DNA of 8,910 nt, taken from positions 1 through 8,910 of the forward strand of contig JAZDJJ010000076.1 in NCBI GenBank assembly GCA_043804035.1, read 5' to 3'. The first letter of the stretch is position 1. Every line of letters begins with the position of its first letter. Position numbers and translations under genes: made by a program. A model generated the notes under the pieces. That model did no database searches, was not told the origin of the DNA, and was given only the letters and a program-made list of their open reading frames with translations. This DNA comes from JAZDJJ01 sp043804035 (GTDB lineage: Bacteria; Bacteroidota; Bacteroidia; Palsa-948). Below are positions 5,149-8,910 of this stretch, piece by piece.

Positions 5149-7770
5149 TCAGTAATCCTCATCCTTGTTTTTTTGTTCTTCTTTCTCTTCATCCCATTTG
5201 ATAATAAATTTCTCTTCATCTTTTTTTTGTTTTCCCTTAATAATCAGCGAAGTATCTTTCTTGAACCATCCGAACTCATCTTTTAATATCTGTTTGAGTG
5301 TTTGTTTTTCAAGGGCAATATCTTGTTTCATTTTTTCTTTCACACCTTGCCTGTCGTATTTTATGATTGGATTATTTACCGTTCCTGTCATAGAGAGGAA
5401 TAAATTCATTTTTTCTGATTTATCATCTTCCACCACACCAAACTCTTCATTTTCCTTTTTTGCCTTTCGTGCTTTTTTAGACAAGAGTTCCGACAGGAGT
5501 ACTTTAATCCGATAATCAATATCGTTGTTAAATGTATGTACCCCCGAAAGCGTGATATCCATTGCACTGGAATGAATATCCATCTTCGGAATAAAAATCT
5601 TTTGTTCTTTTATCTCAATTTGATTTTGCAATGTCGAAAATTTTATGTGTTCCAATTCCGATACTTCAATAAAACGAGATAGATTTTTCATTGGCTTGAA
5701 TTGTATCAATTCACCTTTTTCAATCAGCAAGTTGCTACGTGTATAAATCCGATTTAAATCAACTGATAGATCCGACTTCCAAACGGATGCAAACTGAACA
5801 TCAGCGGTTACAATTCCACGTAAATGATTTTGCGTGATTACACTCTGACCAAAATTTTCAAATTGATTAAATAATTTATTGATATTAATTTTGATAAGTT
5901 TTGCATCACAAGTAATTAATAGTGTATCAGAATGTATTTCGTCCACCATTCCGCTTGCTGTAATTGAGCCATCCATTGTGTGAAAAGAAATCGGGTCAAT
6001 AATTAACTTTTGATTTCTTAATTGAAAAGTTCCACTGATATTGTTTGCATCAAATTTTCTGAACTCCAAATGACCAATTTCACTAATCAGATTAAAGTTC
6101 AAAGACGGAGAAAAATTTATTTTGTAAATCGTATCGCTACTTGTTTGTTCACTGGTCAATAGTTCATTTAAATTAAGATTATCAGAATGAAAAGAGGCAT
6201 CAATAGTTATATCCTCATTTTCAAGAAAAGTATAAGCAAGAATATTGATAACAGAACCTTTTAGAAAAAAATCACTTTTTGCAGTTTGTCCGCTAAATGA
6301 ATTGATTACAATATCATTATTATTGAAAAGGAAACTTCCGTTAATGCTGTCAAAAGAAAGTGATGGATTTTTAATCTTAAGTTTTGTATTGATAATATCC
6401 ATATTTCCAAAAAGTATCATTTTGTTATCAGCGTTTTTGCTAATTTTTCTGAGATCTTTTATTCTTCCATCAAATGTACCTTTCATCTTCAACTCACCTG
6501 TAAGTGTTTCTATAGGATAATTCCAGAGCGAATCAATTTTTAATAATTGTCGCATATCGCTAAAAGAAAGATTAGCTTCTGCTGATGCATAAAGATGGGG
6601 ATTGGAAAAATCTTCCATTCTGAAATTTCCCGAAATATTTCCGTTTCCCAGCATAGCCGAAAATGTTTTCACATTTAATAAATTCTGATTGCTGTTGCTG
6701 AAATAAATTCCCGACAAGTTTACTTTCCTGAGTGCAATTCCTGAACTTTGCTGAATAATATCGGCTTCGTTGATTCCAAAATCGGCTTTCAAATCAGGAT
6801 AATGATAATCGTTCCACTCTCCTTTCACAGATGCGTTGAAATAAAAAATGCCATCACTTTCATAGCATTCAATTTTTTTATGATATTTTTCAGGTAACAG
6901 CGATAACACCGACTGCACATCCATATCTTTTCCTTTTAGTAAAAGGTCTGCATAATCGCTCTTATTGTTCACTATGTATTTTCCTGTTATTGCAATCTTT
7001 ATTCCCGAAATCTGCAGTGCTCCTTTTGTGAATTGGTAAACATCTTTTTTATTATCCACTAAAATATCTAAATCCACTTTCACTGATTTTTTATTCAGGA
7101 AGTTTATACTATCCGATTTAAAATAATCTACAAACATATCTCCATCAGTTTCTAACGAATATTCATCACTATAAAATTCTCCACTCAAAGTTCCATCGCG
7201 AACAGTCAGCATTACATCATTCATATTTTTTTCATCAATATAAAATGTCTGAATGTTTTTAAAGAAAACTTTTTCGAGAGCAAAAATTGATTTTGAAGAA
7301 TCTGATATCAAAGTATCATTTGTTTCCTTCCAGATGTCCCAGTTTTTATCTCCGAATTTATTCACCTTCAACTTCAGAATACCGTCAACGGCTTTTATTT
7401 TTTTTATATGGTAATTACCACTGATAAGATTTATGATATTAAATTGAAATGAAATTGTTTTAACAGAAAAAAGAGTATCGGGTTGACAAATCAATTTTTT
7501 TTCTTTTTTATATTGCGAACGGGAATAATCAACATAATCCAACACTTTAACATCATTAAATTCTATGGAAGCATAAGGGAAACTGCGCAGTACAAAGAGG
7601 TTAATATTTTTACTATCCACAATAACTTTTGAATTGAGATTCTTGTTCAATTCACCTATAAGATATTGCTTGGCTGCATCTTCATAAAAATAACCAATTG
7701 CTATTCCTGCTGCAAGAAATAGCAAAAATACAAGGAGCAATGCGATAACAATTCTTTTAATTATTTTCAT
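5149..7770 (-). CDS. AsmA-like membrane-anchored envelope protein
   Basis: An 873-residue protein with one N-terminal transmembrane segment (about residues 5-28, rich in Leu, Ile, Val and Ala) after a short basic start, MKIIKR. This predicts an inner-membrane anchor with a large periplasmic body. Next comes a typical AsmA entry (about 30-85), including NLFVLRSFPYASIEFNDVKV, in which a hydrophobic strand and an F-P turn precede the first beta repeats. The middle is a long run of alternating hydrophobic strands with Asn- and Ser-rich turns, as in the beta-groove AsmA/TamB-type proteins. The part near residues 680-790 (for example GELIQFKPMKNLSRF) fits the AsmA-like C-terminal region. The last 29 residues are extremely charged (mostly Lys, Glu, Asp). 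AsmA relatives are linked to outer-membrane biogenesis and lipid transport, but this protein's own role is not shown by the sequence. It starts 31 bases after the DUF58 stop. Confidence 0.88.
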   Translation of the reverse strand: MKIIKRIVIALLLVFLLFLAAGIAIGYFYEDAAKQYLIGELNKNLNSKVIVDSKNINLFVLRSFPYASIEFNDVKVLDYVDYSRSQYKKEKKLICQPDTLFSVKTISFQFNIINLISGNYHIKKIKAVDGILKLKVNKFGDKNWDIWKETNDTLISDSSKSIFALEKVFFKNIQTFYIDEKNMNDVMLTVRDGTLSGEFYSDEYSLETDGDMFVDYFKSDSINFLNKKSVKVDLDILVDNKKDVYQFTKGALQISGIKIAITGKYIVNNKSDYADLLLKGKDMDVQSVLSLLPEKYHKKIECYESDGIFYFNASVKGEWNDYHYPDLKADFGINEADIIQQSSGIALRKVNLSGIYFSNSNQNLLNVKTFSAMLGNGNISGNFRMEDFSNPHLYASAEANLSFSDMRQLLKIDSLWNYPIETLTGELKMKGTFDGRIKDLRKISKNADNKMILFGNMDIINTKLKIKNPSLSFDSINGSFLFNNNDIVINSFSGQTAKSDFFLKGSVINILAYTFLENEDITIDASFHSDNLNLNELLTSEQTSSDTIYKINFSPSLNFNLISEIGHLEFRKFDANNISGTFQLRNQKLIIDPISFHTMDGSITASGMVDEIHSDTLLITCDAKLIKININKLFNQFENFGQSVITQNHLRGIVTADVQFASVWKSDLSVDLNRIYTRSNLLIEKGELIQFKPMKNLSRFIEVSELEHIKFSTLQNQIEIKEQKIFIPKMDIHSSAMDITLSGVHTFNNDIDYRIKVLLSELLSKKARKAKKENEEFGVVEDDKSEKMNLFLSMTGTVNNPIIKYDRQGVKEKMKQDIALEKQTLKQILKDEFGWFKKDTSLIIKGKQKKDEEKFIIKWDEEKEEQKNKDEDY

Positions 7771-7801
7771 AATTTAATTTGCGAATCTGTAGCAACATTT
7801 A

Positions 7802-8791
7802 TTACTGTATTCTTGTTCTTTTTATCAGATACGGCATAAGCACCTGATTAAATCCTTTGTTAATATCGGCTTCCACAAAATCAATGTGGTATTGAGCGCA
7901 ACGGAGCATGAGTTCTTTTTTATAGGCAAGCATTGAACTGATATAAGTTTCTTTTATCTCGTTAGGATTCACTTTCACTTCTTCACCTGTTTCCAAATCT
8001 ACAAAACGGTATGGACGATTTTCAAAATTAAAATCAAGTTCTTTGCTTTTATCAACCACATGAAAGAGAATTACTTCGTGTTTGTTATGACGAAGATGCT
8101 GTAGCGCAGAAAATACCTCGCCATTAATTTCTTTCATCTGTGAAATAGGAGAAAGAGATGAGGTCATCATATCGCTGAAAATAATCACAAGAGAACGTTT
8201 ATGAATTGATTCAGCAATTTCGTGCAAGGCGTTGGCAGTAAAAGTTTTTTTAAACGAATCTTTTTGAATCGGCTTAAGTAATTTTTCCAGTTCAGTAAAA
8301 AGCATTTTCTGATGAGCATTATTTGATTTCGCCTGCGTGTGCAAATTGATTTTATCAGAAAAAATTGTGAGCCCTGCTGCATCTCGCTGTCTGCATAAAA
8401 GATAAATCAAAGCGGCAGCACAATAAATTGAGAAAGAAATTTTATTGCTCCCTCCTTCGTTCATTTTCCACTTGTTCTGATTTTTTCGGAAAAGTGGAGT
8501 GAATGATGAAGTTGGAAAATACATAGAACCGGAACCATCAATGATAATCTGGCACCGCAAGTTAGTTTCTTCTTCAAAACGTTTGACAAAAAGTTTATTA
8601 GTTCTGCCAAAAAGTTTCCAATCAATATAACGTGTGGATTCGCCTGCATTGTAAATGCGATGCTCAGCAAACTCTACTGAAAATCCGTGGAAAGGACTTT
8701 TGTGCAATCCGGTAATAAATCCTTCAACCACCTGACGAGCGATAAGTTCAAGATGAGAAAATTGCTGAAACTGGTGCTGATCAATAGACAT
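7802..8791 (-). CDS. DUF58 domain protein with von Willebrand A-like fold
   Basis: A 329-residue protein without signal peptide or membrane segment. The DUF58 signature is clear: the H-R-I-Y-N-A-G-E-x-x-R-Y-I-D-W-K stretch (44-59), then FGRTNKLFVKRFEEE (61-75). A von Willebrand A-like domain follows, with an intact metal-binding MIDAS motif DGSGSM (85-90), the strand RDAAGLTIFSD (136-146), and a later acidic site SDMM (206-209). Together these suggest a metal-dependent protein-interaction module in the cytoplasm. DUF58 proteins often sit beside MoxR-type AAA+ ATPases and Bat proteins; none is visible here, so any partner must lie elsewhere. A hydrophilic insertion of about 22 residues (93-114) follows the MIDAS. 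The ATG at 8789-8791 has no Shine-Dalgarno sequence, which is normal for Bacteroidota, and lies 29 bases after the thioredoxin stop. The specific function is unknown. Confidence 0.92.
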   Translation of the reverse strand: MSIDQHQFQQFSHLELIARQVVEGFITGLHKSPFHGFSVEFAEHRIYNAGESTRYIDWKLFGRTNKLFVKRFEEETNLRCQIIIDGSGSMYFPTSSFTPLFRKNQNKWKMNEGGSNKISFSIYCAAALIYLLCRQRDAAGLTIFSDKINLHTQAKSNNAHQKMLFTELEKLLKPIQKDSFKKTFTANALHEIAESIHKRSLVIIFSDMMTSSLSPISQMKEINGEVFSALQHLRHNKHEVILFHVVDKSKELDFNFENRPYRFVDLETGEEVKVNPNEIKETYISSMLAYKKELMLRCAQYHIDFVEADINKGFNQVLMPYLIKRTRIQ

Positions 8792-8820
8792 GAATTAATG
8801 AAAAACAAATTGATACGAAA

Positions 8821-8910
8821 TTACAATTGTTTTTTCAATTTATTTTCCAACACAGAAAGCGACGCAGAACCAATTTGATTATCTACAACTTGTCCGTTTT
8901 TAAAAATCAA
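8821..8910 (-). CDS. trxA: Thioredoxin, C-terminal 29 residues (5' end outside window)
   Basis: The frame enters at the window edge and ends at TAA (8821-8823). It reads LIFKNGQVVDNQIG and continues to KKQL at the end. This matches the last beta strands and C-terminal helix of classical thioredoxins: the F-K-N-G turn, the V-V strand, the conserved glycine before a short S-A-S turn, and a final amphipathic helix. E. coli thioredoxin has LLLFKNGEVAATKVGA at this place. The redox C-G-P-C site and the cis-proline lie beyond the window, so activity cannot be judged. A thioredoxin-like domain at the end of a longer protein is possible, but the ending suits a stand-alone thioredoxin. It is the first visible gene of the minus-strand unit. 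Confidence 0.82.
   Translation of the reverse strand: MIFKNGQVVDNQIGSASLSVLENKLKKQL

Noticed and set aside
5165..5515. Plus-strand open frame of 116 codons, with others opposite the large genes
   Set aside because: They lie antisense to clearly coding minus-strand genes, have low-complexity Phe/Ser-rich translations, and show no recognisable domain. They are reverse-strand shadows.

Overview
The window is AT-rich, and all six recognisable genes lie on the minus strand. It suggests a member of the Bacteroidota, probably an uncultured or environmental lineage. The reasons are the low GC, starts without clear Shine-Dalgarno sequences, and an ABC-2 permease joined to an M1 peptidase, an arrangement I associate mainly with this phylum. 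This assignment is inference; no rRNA or other marker gene is present.

Reading in the direction of transcription (right to left), the genes are: the last 29 codons of a thioredoxin (8821-8910); a DUF58 protein with an intact MIDAS motif (7802-8791); a large AsmA-like membrane-anchored protein (5149-7770); an ABC transporter ATPase (4191-5075); an ABC-2 type permease (2260-4173); and an M1-family zinc peptidase domain (528-2258). Intergenic gaps are 29, 31, 73, 17 and 1 bases, so one transcription unit is plausible. The 73-base gap before the ATPase is the likeliest place for an internal promoter.

The main finding is at the permease/peptidase junction. The peptidase frame continues upstream of its apparent GTG start with the residues I-T-D, joined through a run of five A residues to the permease frame that ends Q-P-K. 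Removing one A gives a single fused protein of about 1214 residues. The peptidase as split has no signal peptide or membrane anchor, whereas the permease ends in a transmembrane segment plus linker. This is best read as one permease-M1 peptidase gene broken by a one-base homopolymer indel, which may be real or a sequencing error. In the fused form the ATPase would energise the membrane protein and the peptidase would sit outside the cytoplasmic membrane.

The left 527 bases hold no intact gene. They contain nearly three copies of a 47-bp tandem repeat (1-136), two direct copies of a 69-bp palindrome-bearing repeat (156-224 and 435-503), and between them a short remnant (259-354) that resembles the N-terminus of a four-helix-bundle (S23/23S rRNA intervening-sequence) protein. 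The second 69-bp copy lies just downstream of the peptidase stop and could end the transcript.

The encoded functions are consistent with an envelope-related locus (AsmA-like protein, ABC exporter with extracytoplasmic peptidase, DUF58), but nothing here names a substrate or pathway. Apart from the split gene and the repeat island, the genes look ordinary for this group.
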